From: an uncultured Pelagibacteraceae bacterium
GTDB lineage: Bacteria > Pseudomonadota > Alphaproteobacteria > Pelagibacterales > Pelagibacteraceae
Direction: 5' to 3'
DNA: 64,000 bases
NCBI GenBank assembly: GCA_902588925.1
Contig: CACIRB010000001.1
Coordinates: forward strand, 103,199 to 167,198
Shown here in pieces: positions 1 through 9,541 of the stretch. Numbering within the stretch: the stretch's first letter is position 1; each line of letters starts with the position of its first letter. Under the pieces are notes generated by a model. The model had not been told where the DNA came from. It was given only the letters and a program-made list of their open reading frames with translations, and did not search any database. The translations under genes were made by a program, and so were the position numbers.

Positions 1-662
1 TTAACGAAAATCACTTACTCATTTTAGGCATCAACAACAAATCAAAAGTTAATGATCAAGTTAAGTATTACAATTCTTTATCTGTTTATGACCATAATCT
101 TAATTTATTAAATTATTATAATAAAATAAATCTTGTACCGTTTGGCGAATTTTTACCTATGGAAAATTTATTAAAAAATGTAGGTCTCAAATCTTTAACT
201 AACAATTATCAATCCTACTCAAAAGGTCAAAAAAGGGAAATTATAGAGTTAAATCAAAATAATTTTTCTTTAAAATTTTTACCATTAATTTGTTATGAGA
301 TAATTTATTCTGGAAAATTATATAAAAATCATGACTTTGATATAATAGTAAATATTTCAGAGGATGGATGGTTTGGCCAATCAATAGGACCAAAACAACA
401 CTTTGTTCACAGTATATTTCGAGCTATCGAAAGTGGAAAATATGTAATTAGATCAGCTAATAACGGAATAGCTGCGATATTAAATCCTCTCGGTATCGTT
501 GAGGAAAAAATTAACTTAAATGAAGTTGGATATATTGATTTTACGAAAATGAGAAAAATTCAACCAACAGTTTTTTCTAAATATGGAAATAAAATTTTTG
601 GTTTAATAATTTTATTGTATATTTTTTTAATATTTTCATTTAATAGAATTAAAAATGAGTAA
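1..662 (+). CDS. lnt: Apolipoprotein N-acyltransferase, C-terminal part (5' truncated by window)
   Basis: Open frame runs in from the left edge (first full codon at base 3), so only about the last 219 residues are present. Lnt is an inner-membrane enzyme that adds the third acyl chain to lipoproteins. The nitrilase-fold C-terminal half is recognisable: a Lys followed by LVPFGEF (the conserved Lys-to-Glu segment), then LICYE holding the catalytic Cys, then NISEDGWFG and RAIE..R blocks. A hydrophobic C-terminal segment ([15 protein letters not shown]) is the last membrane helix. An internal ATG at 159 is not the start, because homologous sequence continues upstream of it. The gene overlaps metK by 8 bp, as expected for an lnt-metK operon. 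Confidence 0.93.
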   Translation, partial: NENHLLILGINNKSKVNDQVKYYNSLSVYDHNLNLLNYYNKINLVPFGEFLPMENLLKNVGLKSLTNNYQSYSKGQKREIIELNQNNFSLKFLPLICYEIIYSGKLYKNHDFDIIVNISEDGWFGQSIGPKQHFVHSIFRAIESGKYVIRSANNGIAAILNPLGIVEEKINLNEVGYIDFTKMRKIQPTVFSKYGNKIFGLIILLYIFLIFSFNRIKNE

Positions 663-1824
663 TTTAAAAAATTTCCTATTTACAAGCGAATCAGTTTCAG
701 AGGGACATCCAGATAAAGTATCAGATAGAATTTCTGATATGGTTGTTGATAGTTACATTTCTGTAGATCCTTATTCAAGAGTTGCTTGTGAAACTTTAAC
801 GACAACAAACAAAGTTGTGCTTGCAGGTGAAGTAAGAGGACCTGAGATTAAAAAAGATGATTTAATCGAAAAAGTAAGGAATTGCATAAAAGATATTGGA
901 TATGATCAGGAAGGATTTACCTGGAAAGAAGCAACAAAAATAGAAAGTCATTTGCATTCTCAATCTGCTGATATTGCAATTGGTGTGGACTCATCTGGAA
1001 ATAAAGATGAGGGTGCAGGAGATCAAGGTATAATGTTTGGTTATGCATGTAATGAAACAGATGTATTTATGCCTGCACCAATTCATTACTCGCATAAAAT
1101 TTTAAGACTTATGGCCGAGGATAGAAAATCTGGTAAATTAAAAAATATTGAACCTGACTCAAAAAGCCAAGTTACATTCGAATATGTTGATGGTAAACCG
1201 ACTAAAGTAAAATCTGTTGTTATATCATCTCAACATTCTTCTGGTGTTAATCAAGCCCAGGTAAGAGAATTATTAAGACCCTATATGTTAAAATCAATTC
1301 CAGAAAAATTTCTTAAAGACTTTAATGAGGAAGAGTTTTATGTAAACCCAACTGGTAATTTTGTAATAGGTGGTCCAGATGGGGACTGTGGTTTAACAGG
1401 AAGAAAAATTATTGTGGATACCTATGGTGGAGCAGCACCCCATGGAGGAGGAGCATTTTCAGGTAAGGATCCTACAAAAGTAGATAGATCTGCTGCTTAT
1501 GCAGCAAGACATATTGCTAAAAATGTTGTTGCTTCAAAAATAGCAGACAAATGTTTGATACAATTAGCTTACGCAATAGGAGTTTCAAAACCTTTGTCAA
1601 TTTATGTTGATTTGTTTGATAATGATTTAGACAAAAATAAATTTGTTGTTGATAAGATTAATGAAAATTTTGATCTCAGTCCTAGAGGGATTAGAGAGAT
1701 GCTAAACCTTAATAGACCTATATATGAAAAAACAGCAGCTTACGGTCACTTTGGTAGAACCTCAGAAGATGATGGATCATTTTCGTGGGAAAAAACTGAT
1801 AAAATCAACGTTTTTTCTAAATAG
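655..1824 (+). CDS. metK: S-adenosylmethionine synthetase
   Basis: Makes S-adenosylmethionine from methionine and ATP in the cytosol. The 389-residue length is normal for the family. Seen in the sequence: the N-terminal [12 protein letters not shown] block with the ATP-binding His, the [12 protein letters not shown] signature near residue 120, and the [16 protein letters not shown] motif near residue 265. It starts inside the end of lnt (8-bp overlap) and has no riboswitch-like leader of its own. A promoter and hairpin follow in the gap to nusA. In many alphaproteobacteria trmB and rimP sit between metK and nusA; neither is present here. Confidence 0.97.
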   Translation: MSNLKNFLFTSESVSEGHPDKVSDRISDMVVDSYISVDPYSRVACETLTTTNKVVLAGEVRGPEIKKDDLIEKVRNCIKDIGYDQEGFTWKEATKIESHLHSQSADIAIGVDSSGNKDEGAGDQGIMFGYACNETDVFMPAPIHYSHKILRLMAEDRKSGKLKNIEPDSKSQVTFEYVDGKPTKVKSVVISSQHSSGVNQAQVRELLRPYMLKSIPEKFLKDFNEEEFYVNPTGNFVIGGPDGDCGLTGRKIIVDTYGGAAPHGGGAFSGKDPTKVDRSAAYAARHIAKNVVASKIADKCLIQLAYAIGVSKPLSIYVDLFDNDLDKNKFVVDKINENFDLSPRGIREMLNLNRPIYEKTAAYGHFGRTSEDDGSFSWEKTDKINVFSK

Positions 1825-1830
1825 TTTCAG

Positions 1831-1858
1831 TTGAATTAAAAAAAAACTTTACTATATT
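1831..1858 (+). promoter_or_regulatory. Sigma70-like promoter for the nusA operon
   Basis: TTGAAT at 1831-1836, a 16-bp spacer, and TATATT at 1853-1858, placed just after the metK stop. The predicted transcription start (about 1865) lies upstream of the hairpin at 1881-1907, so that hairpin would be in the nusA leader RNA. Assigned from match to the consensus and position only. Confidence 0.6.
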
Positions 1859-1880
1859 GCCCTTACATTGTTGAATTATC

Positions 1881-1907
1881 AAAATGGGCTTTGGCCCATT
1901 TTTTTTT
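1881..1907 (+). terminator. Intrinsic-terminator hairpin in the nusA leader (possible attenuator)
   Basis: Perfect 9-bp stem (AAAATGGGC at 1881-1889 with its complement at 1894-1902), TTTG loop, and an uninterrupted run of nine T at 1899-1907. It could end metK transcripts. Because a good promoter lies upstream of it, it may also act as an attenuator inside the nusA leader. The nusA ribosome site GGAG (1908-1911) abuts the T-run. Confidence 0.7.
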
Positions 1908-1921
1908 GGAGCACTTAAAAA

Positions 1922-3475
1922 ATGTTAAATAAAAGAGCAGATAAATTAGAATTATTAAGAATTGCCGAAGCTGTAGCTTTAGAAAAATCGATAGATAAAG
2001 AACTTATAATTAGTTCTATGGAAACAGGAATAGCTAAAGCAGCTAGATCTAAGTTTGGTCAAGAAAATGAAATTAAAGTTTCAATTAATAGAGATAATGG
2101 AGACATAGAATTGTTCAGAAAACTTGTTATTTCAGAAAATCCTGAAAATGCAAATACAGAAATAAAATTGGAAGATGCGATAAGTCTTAATGAAAACAAT
2201 AAAGACAAGTCAATCGGTGATGAGGTTCTTCAACCATTACCATCTATTGATTTTGGTAGAATAGCTGCTCAAACTGCAAAACAAGTTATAAGCTTTAACG
2301 TTAGAGAAGCAGAGAGAGAAAGACAATTTAATGACTTCATTGATAAAAAAGATACAATTTTAAGTGGTATTGTTAAGAGATTAGAATTTGGAAGTGTTAT
2401 TGTTGATTTAGGTAGAACAGAAGCAATCATTCAAAAAAATGAATTAATTCCTAGAGAAAATATCAAAGCTGGTGATAGAGTAAAGGCTTATTGCTATGAC
2501 GTAAGAAGAGAGCCAAGAGGTCAACAAATTTTCTTATCTAGAGCTCACCCAAAATTTATGGAGAAACTCTTTGTTCAAGAGGTTCCCGAAATATATGATG
2601 GACTAATCGAAATTAAATCTTCATCCAGAGATCCTGGAAGTAGAGCAAAAATTTGTGTTAAAGCAGTTGATACTTCATTAGATCCAGTCGGAGCTTGTGT
2701 AGGTATGAGAGGCTCTAGAGTTCAGGCTGTTGTAAATGAACTTCAAGGAGAAAAAATTGATATTGTGAATTGGTCAGAGGATGCTGCAATATTAGTATCA
2801 AATGCGTTATCACCCGCAGAAGTTCAAAGAGTGAATGTTGATGCAGAAAGAAAAAGACTTGATGTAATCTTAACAGAAGAAAATTTGAGTAAAGCAATTG
2901 GTCGAAGGGGTCAAAATGTGAGATTGGCAACTAAATTGTTAAATTATGAAATAAATATTATGACTGATGCAGAAGACTCTGAGAGAAGACAATTAGAGTT
3001 TAAAGAAAAGACAGATAACTTTGTTAAAAATTTAGAATTAGACGAAACGTTAGGTCAGTTATTAGTTGCCGAAGGTTTTTCAACAATTGATGATATTAAA
3101 GATAGCTTGCCAGAAAATTTAACTAAAATAGAAGGAATTGAGCAAGAAACAGCTATTGCGTTAATTGAAAGAGCAAAAGAATTTTATCAAAAAGATCAAG
3201 AAGATATATCGGAAAGAATCAAAGAGTTAGGTCTACAAGATGATCTTATCAACCATAAAGGTCTTACACCAGGAATGCTACTTACACTGGGTGAACAAAA
3301 AATATTAAAATTAGAAGATTTTGCAGATCTTGCATCTGATGAACTTACTGGTGGCTACGATGTAGTTAAAGGAGAGAGAGTTAAAATTCAGGGTTATCTA
3401 GAGGATTTTGCTTTATCTAAAGAAGAGGCAGATGAATTAATTATGTCTGCTAGAAATATAATTTATAAAGATTGA
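1922..3475 (+). CDS. nusA: Transcription termination/antitermination factor NusA
   Basis: Binds RNA polymerase and nascent RNA to control pausing, termination and antitermination. Domains in order: N-terminal RNAP-binding domain (about 1-135), S1 domain (about 138-205), two KH domains with the glycine loops VGMRGSRV (near 265) and IGRRGQNV (near 320), then acidic C-terminal AR-type repeats (about 360-517). 517 residues is normal for a proteobacterial NusA with AR repeats. GGAG lies 10 bases before the ATG. First gene of the nusA-infB-rbfA-rpsO-pnp operon. NusA is itself known in some bacteria to tune its own synthesis by termination, which fits the leader hairpin. Confidence 0.97.
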   Translation: MLNKRADKLELLRIAEAVALEKSIDKELIISSMETGIAKAARSKFGQENEIKVSINRDNGDIELFRKLVISENPENANTEIKLEDAISLNENNKDKSIGDEVLQPLPSIDFGRIAAQTAKQVISFNVREAERERQFNDFIDKKDTILSGIVKRLEFGSVIVDLGRTEAIIQKNELIPRENIKAGDRVKAYCYDVRREPRGQQIFLSRAHPKFMEKLFVQEVPEIYDGLIEIKSSSRDPGSRAKICVKAVDTSLDPVGACVGMRGSRVQAVVNELQGEKIDIVNWSEDAAILVSNALSPAEVQRVNVDAERKRLDVILTEENLSKAIGRRGQNVRLATKLLNYEINIMTDAEDSERRQLEFKEKTDNFVKNLELDETLGQLLVAEGFSTIDDIKDSLPENLTKIEGIEQETAIALIERAKEFYQKDQEDISERIKELGLQDDLINHKGLTPGMLLTLGEQKILKLEDFADLASDELTGGYDVVKGERVKIQGYLEDFALSKEEADELIMSARNIIYKD

Positions 3476-3485
3476 GAGATGAGTA

Positions 3486-5705
3486 ATGGAGAAAAAAACA
3501 AAATTAACAATATCCGGCTCTGCAAAGAAATCTATAAGAAATATTGAGATAGCTAAAACTCAAGGAAAAAATTCTAGAGTAATTGAAAAACAAGGTGGTA
3601 AATTTACTAATAGAGGTGGATCGTTTAGACCTGGTGCAGGAAAACAAAAATCTACTACTTCATTTAATAGAGGTGCACCATTAAAACCTTCATTTGCATC
3701 AAAGTCTCCTCCAATTACAAGTGACTTTGAAAGAAGAAAACTGGCAGAGCAAAGAGCTACCAAAAGATTTAAGGGAGATAGTGAAAAAGATAAAAAAACA
3801 TTAAAAGCAGGAACAAAAAAAAGAGAATTAAAATTAACTGTTTCAAGAGCATTAAGTGATGAAATAGAAGCAAGGGAAAGAAGTTTAGCATCAGTTAAAA
3901 GAGCTAGACAAAAAGAAATGAAAAACTCTTCAAAAGAAGAGGCGCAAGAAAATTCAAAACCAGTAAAAAGAGACATCAATATTCCAGAGGCAATAACTGT
4001 TAGAGAGCTAGCCAATAGAATGGCGGAGCAGTCTAGCAATGTAATTAAATATTTATTTGGAATGGGAGTAACTGTAACAATTAATCAAACTTTAGCTGCT
4101 GACACAGCTGAATTTTTAGTTAAGGAATTTGGACATAATCCAATAAGAGAAGAAAAAGTAGAAGAAATTATTCAAAAAATCAAGGCCACTAGAGTAGAAA
4201 ATTTAAAAAATAGACCACCTATTGTTACTGTTATGGGTCATGTTGATCATGGTAAAACTTCTGTTTTAGATGTTTTAAGAAGTGCAAATGTAGTTTCAGG
4301 AGAGTTCGGTGGAATTACTCAGCATATAGGAGCATACCAAATTGAAAGTCAAAAAAATAAATTAACTTTTATAGACACTCCAGGTCACGCAGCTTTTACT
4401 GAAATGAGAGCTAGAGGATCAAAATTAACAGATGTGGTTGTTTTGGTTGTTGCAGCTGATGATGGAGTAAAGCCACAAACAGTCGAGTCTATAAAACATG
4501 CAAAAGCCGCGAATGTTCCAATCGTAGTTGCAATAAATAAGTGTGATCTTCTTGAAGCTGATCCACAGAAAATTAAAAATCAATTACTTGAACATGAGTT
4601 AATAGCAGAAGATTTATCTGGAGATACCTTGATGGTTGAGGTTTCTACAAAAACTAAACAAAATCTAGATAAGTTAGTTGAGTCTATAATTTTACAAGCT
4701 GAAATTTTAGATCTTAAGACTGATTATGAATCCAAAGCTACAGGAATCGTATTAGAATCAAAAATAGATGTTGGGAGGGGACCGGTTGCAAATATTATTG
4801 TAACAACAGGTACTCTTAAAAAGGGTGACTTTTTTGTATGTGGTTTAAAATGGGGAAAAGTTAGAGCAATAATTAATGATAAAGGTCAAAATATTAGCGA
4901 GGCTCCACCTTCAACTCCAATAGAAGTTTTGGGTATAAATGGTGCTGCTAAAGCTGGAGATGATTTTATTGTTTTAGACACTGAAAAAGAGGCTAAAACT
5001 TTGAGTGAGAACAGAGCTCAAGAGAGCAAAGATGGAAAAAACCCTTTAACCTTTGCAACACAAGATTCTGCTTTTTCAGATAAGTCTTCTTCTGAGGAAT
5101 TAAATTTAATTATTAAATCCGATGTACAAGGATCATCAGAGGCTATCAAAAATGCAATTGCTCAGATTAAACATGAAGAAGTTAAACCAAAAATAATTTT
5201 AGCAGATATTGGAATGGTAACCGAAACGGATGTTACATTGGCCAAAGCATCTAATGCTGTTCTAATTGCCTTTAATGTTAAACCAAGCAAAGAAGCTAAA
5301 AAACTTGCTGAAAATGAAAAAATAAAAATTTCTTCTTATAATATAATTTATGAGGTGTTGGACTATGTTAAGCAAAAAATGTCTGGACTATTATCTCCAG
5401 ATGTCCAAGAAACAATAACTGGAACAGCACAAATTCTAGAGATATTTAAAGTTTCAGGTGCTGGAAAAGTTGCAGGCTTAAAAATTACAGAAGGCGAAAT
5501 AAATAGTAATTCTGATGTAAGAATTATTAGAGATGGTGCAATTATTTACACAGGAAAAGTTTCAACAATTTTCAGAGAAAAAAACCAAGTAAAACAAGTT
5601 AGTGATGGTCAAGAATGTGGAATTACAGTTAAAGATTATATGGATTTCCAAAAAAACGACACAATAGAGGCATTTAGTGTTACATCTACAGAGAGATCAA
5701 TTTAA
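3486..5705 (+). CDS. infB: Translation initiation factor IF-2
   Basis: GTPase that delivers initiator tRNA to the 30S subunit. GTPase motifs are all visible: GHVDHGKT (G1, near 252), GGITQHIGAY (G2), DTPGHAAF (G3), NKCD (G4) and a VSTKTKQN G5 region. The first about 165 residues are a basic, low-complexity spacer shorter than in E. coli, giving 739 residues overall. An IF2_N module (EAITVRELANRMAEQ) precedes the G domain. The small ylxR gene often found between nusA and infB is absent: only 10 bp separate them. The stop overlaps the rbfA start (TAATG). Confidence 0.97.
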   Translation: MEKKTKLTISGSAKKSIRNIEIAKTQGKNSRVIEKQGGKFTNRGGSFRPGAGKQKSTTSFNRGAPLKPSFASKSPPITSDFERRKLAEQRATKRFKGDSEKDKKTLKAGTKKRELKLTVSRALSDEIEARERSLASVKRARQKEMKNSSKEEAQENSKPVKRDINIPEAITVRELANRMAEQSSNVIKYLFGMGVTVTINQTLAADTAEFLVKEFGHNPIREEKVEEIIQKIKATRVENLKNRPPIVTVMGHVDHGKTSVLDVLRSANVVSGEFGGITQHIGAYQIESQKNKLTFIDTPGHAAFTEMRARGSKLTDVVVLVVAADDGVKPQTVESIKHAKAANVPIVVAINKCDLLEADPQKIKNQLLEHELIAEDLSGDTLMVEVSTKTKQNLDKLVESIILQAEILDLKTDYESKATGIVLESKIDVGRGPVANIIVTTGTLKKGDFFVCGLKWGKVRAIINDKGQNISEAPPSTPIEVLGINGAAKAGDDFIVLDTEKEAKTLSENRAQESKDGKNPLTFATQDSAFSDKSSSEELNLIIKSDVQGSSEAIKNAIAQIKHEEVKPKIILADIGMVTETDVTLAKASNAVLIAFNVKPSKEAKKLAENEKIKISSYNIIYEVLDYVKQKMSGLLSPDVQETITGTAQILEIFKVSGAGKVAGLKITEGEINSNSDVRIIRDGAIIYTGKVSTIFREKNQVKQVSDGQECGITVKDYMDFQKNDTIEAFSVTSTERSI

Positions 5706-6073
5706 TGGCTGATAGAATAGGAAAACCAGTATCACAAAGGCAGCTTAGAGTTGGAGAGATGATTAAGCAGTCTTTAAGCATGATTTTTATAAGAAATGAG
5801 GCTAAGGTGCCGAACTTAGAAACAAATACTATAACAGTTACTGAGGTTAGAATGAGTCCTGATTTAAAAATTGCTAAAGCATATGTTCTTCCATTAGGAG
5901 GAAAAGATGCTGAAGAAACGATTAATGTTTTGAAGGAATACTCATTTTTAATAAGAAAAATATTATCACAAAAAGTGGTTATGAAATTTTTACCAAAATT
6001 ACTTTTTAGAAAAGATGAGTCTTTTGAGTACGCGGAAAAAATAGAAAACTTAATAAAACAAACAAATAAATAG
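5705..6073 (+). CDS. rbfA: Ribosome-binding factor A
   Basis: Small KH-like protein that helps 16S rRNA 5'-end maturation of the 30S subunit. The 122-residue sequence opens with the family-typical RVGEMIKQSLSMI segment and contains ITVTEVRMSPDLKIAKAYV, the conserved beta-strand region. It starts on the A of the infB stop (TAATG), so translation is probably coupled. Downstream, rpsO follows after 12 bp; the truB gene usually between rbfA and rpsO in proteobacteria is missing. Confidence 0.95.
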   Translation: MADRIGKPVSQRQLRVGEMIKQSLSMIFIRNEAKVPNLETNTITVTEVRMSPDLKIAKAYVLPLGGKDAEETINVLKEYSFLIRKILSQKVVMKFLPKLLFRKDESFEYAEKIENLIKQTNK

Positions 6074-6085
6074 GAAGAAAGAGGC

Positions 6086-6334
6086 ATGAACAAAAAGGCA
6101 CAAGAATTAGCAACGCATGATAAAGATACTGGATCTTCAGAAATCCAAATTGCTTTGCTAACAGAGAAAATTGAAACTCTCTCAAAGCATATTAAACAAT
6201 TTAAGAAGGATAAACATTCATCTGTAGGATTGTTGAGAGCGGTAAATAGAAGAAAGAAATTGTTAGAATACCTGAAGAAAAACAAAATGGATTCTTACAA
6301 AAATGTACTGTCGAAATTGAATTTAAGAAAATAG
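6086..6334 (+). CDS. rpsO: 30S ribosomal protein S15
   Basis: Primary 16S rRNA-binding protein of the 30S platform. The core DTGSSEIQIALLTEKI, LSKHIKQFKKDKHSS and GLLRAVNRRKKLLEYLK is unmistakable. At 82 residues it is a few residues shorter at the N-terminus than the usual 88-89. The start is supported by GAGG six bases upstream. It sits between rbfA and pnp, the classic rpsO-pnp pair. Confidence 0.96.
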   Translation: MNKKAQELATHDKDTGSSEIQIALLTEKIETLSKHIKQFKKDKHSSVGLLRAVNRRKKLLEYLKKNKMDSYKNVLSKLNLRK

Positions 6335-6391
6335 AAGTCAAGATAGATAGAACGGAATGGAACAAAACGAAAGAAACGAAATGGAAATGAA

Positions 6392-8464
6392 ATGTTTAAA
6401 GTATATAAGAAGGAAATTGAAGTAGCAGGAAAGAAGATAAGTTTAGAAACAGGTAAAGTAGCAAGACAGGCAGACGGTGCAATAATCGCAACATGTGGAG
6501 AGACAGTCGTACTAGCAACAGTAGTGGGGGCAAAAAAAGTAAATCCTGATATGGATTACTTTCCATTATCTGTAAATTATCAAGAGAAATATTATGCAGC
6601 TGGAAAAATTCCAGGTGGATATTTTAAAAGAGAAGCAAGACCAACTGAGAGCGAAACATTAATCTCTAGATTAATTGATAGACCAATCAGACCTTTGTTT
6701 CCTGATGAATTTAAAAATGAAGTACAGTTATTACCAACTGTAATTTCATACGACAAGGAAAACGAACCAGATATTTTATCAATCACTGCTTCATCGGCAG
6801 CATTAGCTATTTCAGGAATGCCATTTATGGGACCTGTAGGAGCCTCAAGGGTTGGATTTATTGATGGAAAATATGTCTTAAACCCGTCCAAAGCAGAGTT
6901 AGAAAAATCGAAATTAGATTTAGTTGTAGCAGGTACAAAAGATGCTGTGCTTATGGTTGAGTCAGAAGCAAGTGGTTTAACTGAGGAAGAAATGTTAAAC
7001 GCAGTTAAATTTGGTCATGAAAGCTTTGTTCCAGTGATTGAAATGATTGAAGAGCTTGCAAAAGAATGTAGAAAACCTGAATGGACAGTTGAGAAAAAAG
7101 ATTTATCTGAAGTTAAGAAGAAACTTGAGGAAACTTTTACTGAGGATCTTAAGAAAGCTTTTGCTACAAGAGATAAACAAGATAGATCAAATCAAATTTC
7201 AGAGATTACTGATAAAGCTAAAAAACTTTATGAGGAAGATGAAAACTACACAGATCTTGATGTTAACAGTCAGCTAAAAAATCTCGAAAAATCAATTGTT
7301 AGAACTGATATTCTAAAAAATAAAAATAGAATTGATGGAAGAGGTTTATCTGATGTAAGACCTATCGAGTGTGAAGTCGGTATTTTACCTAGAGCTCATG
7401 GTTCTGCATTATTTACTAGAGGTGAGACTCAGGCAATTGTCGTTGCAACTCTAGGAACTTCAGATGACGAGCAAAGAATTGAAAGTTTAGATGGGCTTCA
7501 GAGAGAACGATTTATGCTTCACTATAATTTTCCTCCTTTTTCAGTTGGAGAAACTGGGAGAATTGGAACTGGTAGAAGAGAAATCGGACATGGTAAATTA
7601 GCTTGGAGAGCAATTAACTCTTCATTACCTACAAAAGAAGCATTCCCATATACTTTTAGAGTAGTTTCAGAGATTACAGAGTCCAATGGATCTTCATCAA
7701 TGGCTACTGTTTGTGGAACTTCTTTAGCATTAATGGATGCTGGAGTACCAATAAAAGAGCCAGTTGCAGGTATTGCAATGGGATTAATTAAAGAAGGTGA
7801 TGATTTTAGTGTTCTATCAGATATTTTAGGTGATGAAGATCACCTTGGTGACATGGACTTTAAAGTTGCTGGAACTAAAGATGGAATTACCTCTCTTCAA
7901 ATGGATATCAAAATTACAGGTATTACATTTGAAATTATGGAGCAGGCGTTAAGCCAAGCTAAAGATGGAAGGGTTCATATCTTGGGAGAAATGAATAAAG
8001 CATTATCAGCTTCAAGATCTGATGTTGGAAAACATACTCCAAAAATGGAACAAGTTAATGTAGATAAAAAAGACATTGCTGCTGTGATTGGAAAAGGTGG
8101 TGCAACTATCAGAGAAATAGTTGAAAAATCAGGTGCTAAAGTAGATGTAAATGATGAAGGTGTAGTAACAGTTGCTGCTCCTGATGAAGAGTCTAGAAAC
8201 ATCGCAATGCAAATGATTAAAGACATCACTGCAAAAGCTGAATTAAATAAAATTTATTCAGGCAAAGTAATGAAGATTATGGAGTTTGGTGCATTTGTTA
8301 ATTTCTTAGGAAAACAAGATGGACTAGTTCATATCTCGGAACTTGCAGATAAAAGAGTTGCTAAAGTTACTGACGTTGTCAAAGAAGGTGACGAAGTTAA
8401 AGTTAAAGTGATTGGTTTCGATAGAGGTAAAGTTAAACTTTCTATGAAACAAGCTGCTGAATAA
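6392..8464 (+). CDS. pnp: Polyribonucleotide nucleotidyltransferase (PNPase)
   Basis: Phosphorolytic 3'-5' exoribonuclease of RNA decay. 690 residues in the usual order: first RNase PH core (about 10-140), helical linker, second RNase PH core (about 310-530, with FTRGETQA and the [19 protein letters not shown] catalytic region), KH domain with [11 protein letters not shown] (near 565), and C-terminal S1 domain (about 620-690). The 57-bp leader after rpsO is purine-rich and lacks the strong hairpin that RNase III cuts in E. coli. A strong terminator follows at 8488. Confidence 0.97.
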   Translation: MFKVYKKEIEVAGKKISLETGKVARQADGAIIATCGETVVLATVVGAKKVNPDMDYFPLSVNYQEKYYAAGKIPGGYFKREARPTESETLISRLIDRPIRPLFPDEFKNEVQLLPTVISYDKENEPDILSITASSAALAISGMPFMGPVGASRVGFIDGKYVLNPSKAELEKSKLDLVVAGTKDAVLMVESEASGLTEEEMLNAVKFGHESFVPVIEMIEELAKECRKPEWTVEKKDLSEVKKKLEETFTEDLKKAFATRDKQDRSNQISEITDKAKKLYEEDENYTDLDVNSQLKNLEKSIVRTDILKNKNRIDGRGLSDVRPIECEVGILPRAHGSALFTRGETQAIVVATLGTSDDEQRIESLDGLQRERFMLHYNFPPFSVGETGRIGTGRREIGHGKLAWRAINSSLPTKEAFPYTFRVVSEITESNGSSSMATVCGTSLALMDAGVPIKEPVAGIAMGLIKEGDDFSVLSDILGDEDHLGDMDFKVAGTKDGITSLQMDIKITGITFEIMEQALSQAKDGRVHILGEMNKALSASRSDVGKHTPKMEQVNVDKKDIAAVIGKGGATIREIVEKSGAKVDVNDEGVVTVAAPDEESRNIAMQMIKDITAKAELNKIYSGKVMKIMEFGAFVNFLGKQDGLVHISELADKRVAKVTDVVKEGDEVKVKVIGFDRGKVKLSMKQAAE

Positions 8465-8487
8465 TCTATAACTTAAATTAAAATTTT

Positions 8488-8520
8488 AAACCCCTGGAAT
8501 GAGAGTTCTAGGGGTTTTTT
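8488..8520 (+). terminator. Rho-independent terminator of the nusA-pnp operon
   Basis: An AAACCCC stem arm near 8488-8494 pairs with GGGGTTT at 8511-8517; inner pairs extend it to about 12 bp with one G-U and a short loop. The T-run continues to 8520. It ends the operon between convergent pnp and the DUF1737 gene, whose stop codon it overlaps. Confidence 0.85.
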
Positions 8521-8725
8521 ATATTGAAGATAAATTTATTTTTTTTGAGTATTTTTTATTTGGAACATTTTTTATAACTGCTTGGCCACAACGCATTATT
8601 CCTCGTTTTTTATCAAATGTCATTTTGGGTTCACCATATAATTTCCATCCATTTGATAATGCCTCAGTTACTCGATTACAAAATCTTGCTGTATCATCAT
8701 CAGTAATAAATCTGTATCCCTTCAT
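8519..8725 (-). CDS. DUF1737 domain protein
   Basis: A 68-residue protein beginning MKGYRFITDDDTARFC, followed by RVTEALSNGWKLYGEP and a CGQAV segment. This matches the small DUF1737 family, whose members are mostly this domain alone and have no established role. It converges on pnp and lies upstream-adjacent (minus strand) to nothing obvious; fabI starts farther along and ends at 8753, so it could be the last gene of the fabA-fabB-fabI transcript. The plus-strand open frame over the same bases is a shadow. Confidence 0.75.
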   Translation of the reverse strand: MKGYRFITDDDTARFCNRVTEALSNGWKLYGEPKMTFDKKRGIMRCGQAVIKNVPNKKYSKKINLSSI

Positions 8726-8752
8726 ATATTTTTAACTAAATTAAACTAAATT

Positions 8753-9538
8753 TTAGGTTATATTTTTAGGATCTGGCATTCCTACCTTATTATATCCAGC
8801 ATCTACGTAGTGAATTTCACCAGTAACTCCGTTTGCAAGGTCACTTAGTAGGTATAATGCTGAATTTCCAACATCATGGATATCTACATTTCTCTTAAGA
8901 AAAGAATGGTCTTCATTCCATTTATATAGGAATTTTGCGTCTCCAATTGCAGAGGCAGCCAATGTCTTGATAGGTCCTGCACTTATAGCATTTACTCTTA
9001 TGTCTTTAGCACCTAAATCTCTAGCTAAATATTTAACACTGGCCTCTAAGGCTGATTTACAAACACCCATTACGTTATAATTTGGAATTGCTTTAGTAGA
9101 CTCGTAAGTTAAAGTTAATAAACTTCCACCTTGTTTCATTACTTTTGAAGCTTCTTTTGCTACTTCAGTAAATGAAAAACAAGAAATTAACATACTTCTT
9201 AAAAAATTTTCTCTTGTCGTATTTAGATACTCACCTGATAACTCTGATTTATCTGAAAAAGCAACTGCATGAACTACAAAATCGATTTCACCCCATTGGG
9301 ATTTGATATCATCAAATAATTGAACTACTTCCTCTTTTTTTTCAACATCACAACTAAATGTAACATTTGAATTTAATTTTTCTGCTAAAGGAACAACTCT
9401 TTTTTTTAGAGCATCACCTAAATAAGTAAATGCTAATTCAGCTCCAGCCTCTGCAAGTTTTTGAGATATACCCCAGGCAATTGATCTTTCATTGGCTACA
9501 CCCATGATTAATCCTTTTTTACCTTTCATCAAACTCAT
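8753..9538 (-). CDS. fabI: Enoyl-[acyl-carrier-protein] reductase (NADH)
   Basis: Last reductive step of each fatty acid elongation round. 261 residues, an SDR-type enzyme with the FabI-specific N-terminus GLIMGVANERSIAWGI and the catalytic Tyr-x6-Lys seen as YNVMGVCK near residue 155. The segment RVNAISAGPIKTLAASAI is also characteristic. It follows fabB with a 3-bp gap, so fabA-fabB-fabI form one transcript for unsaturated and saturated fatty acid synthesis. Confidence 0.96.
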   Translation of the reverse strand: MSLMKGKKGLIMGVANERSIAWGISQKLAEAGAELAFTYLGDALKKRVVPLAEKLNSNVTFSCDVEKKEEVVQLFDDIKSQWGEIDFVVHAVAFSDKSELSGEYLNTTRENFLRSMLISCFSFTEVAKEASKVMKQGGSLLTLTYESTKAIPNYNVMGVCKSALEASVKYLARDLGAKDIRVNAISAGPIKTLAASAIGDAKFLYKWNEDHSFLKRNVDIHDVGNSALYLLSDLANGVTGEIHYVDAGYNKVGMPDPKNIT

Positions 9539-9541
9539 AAA

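Noticed and set aside
655..720. SAM riboswitch ahead of metK
   Set aside because: metK starts within lnt (8-bp overlap), leaving no leader for a riboswitch.
8499..8735. Plus-strand 78-codon open frame over the DUF1737 gene
   Set aside because: Overlaps the pnp terminator and mirrors a recognisable protein on the minus strand; no family match.
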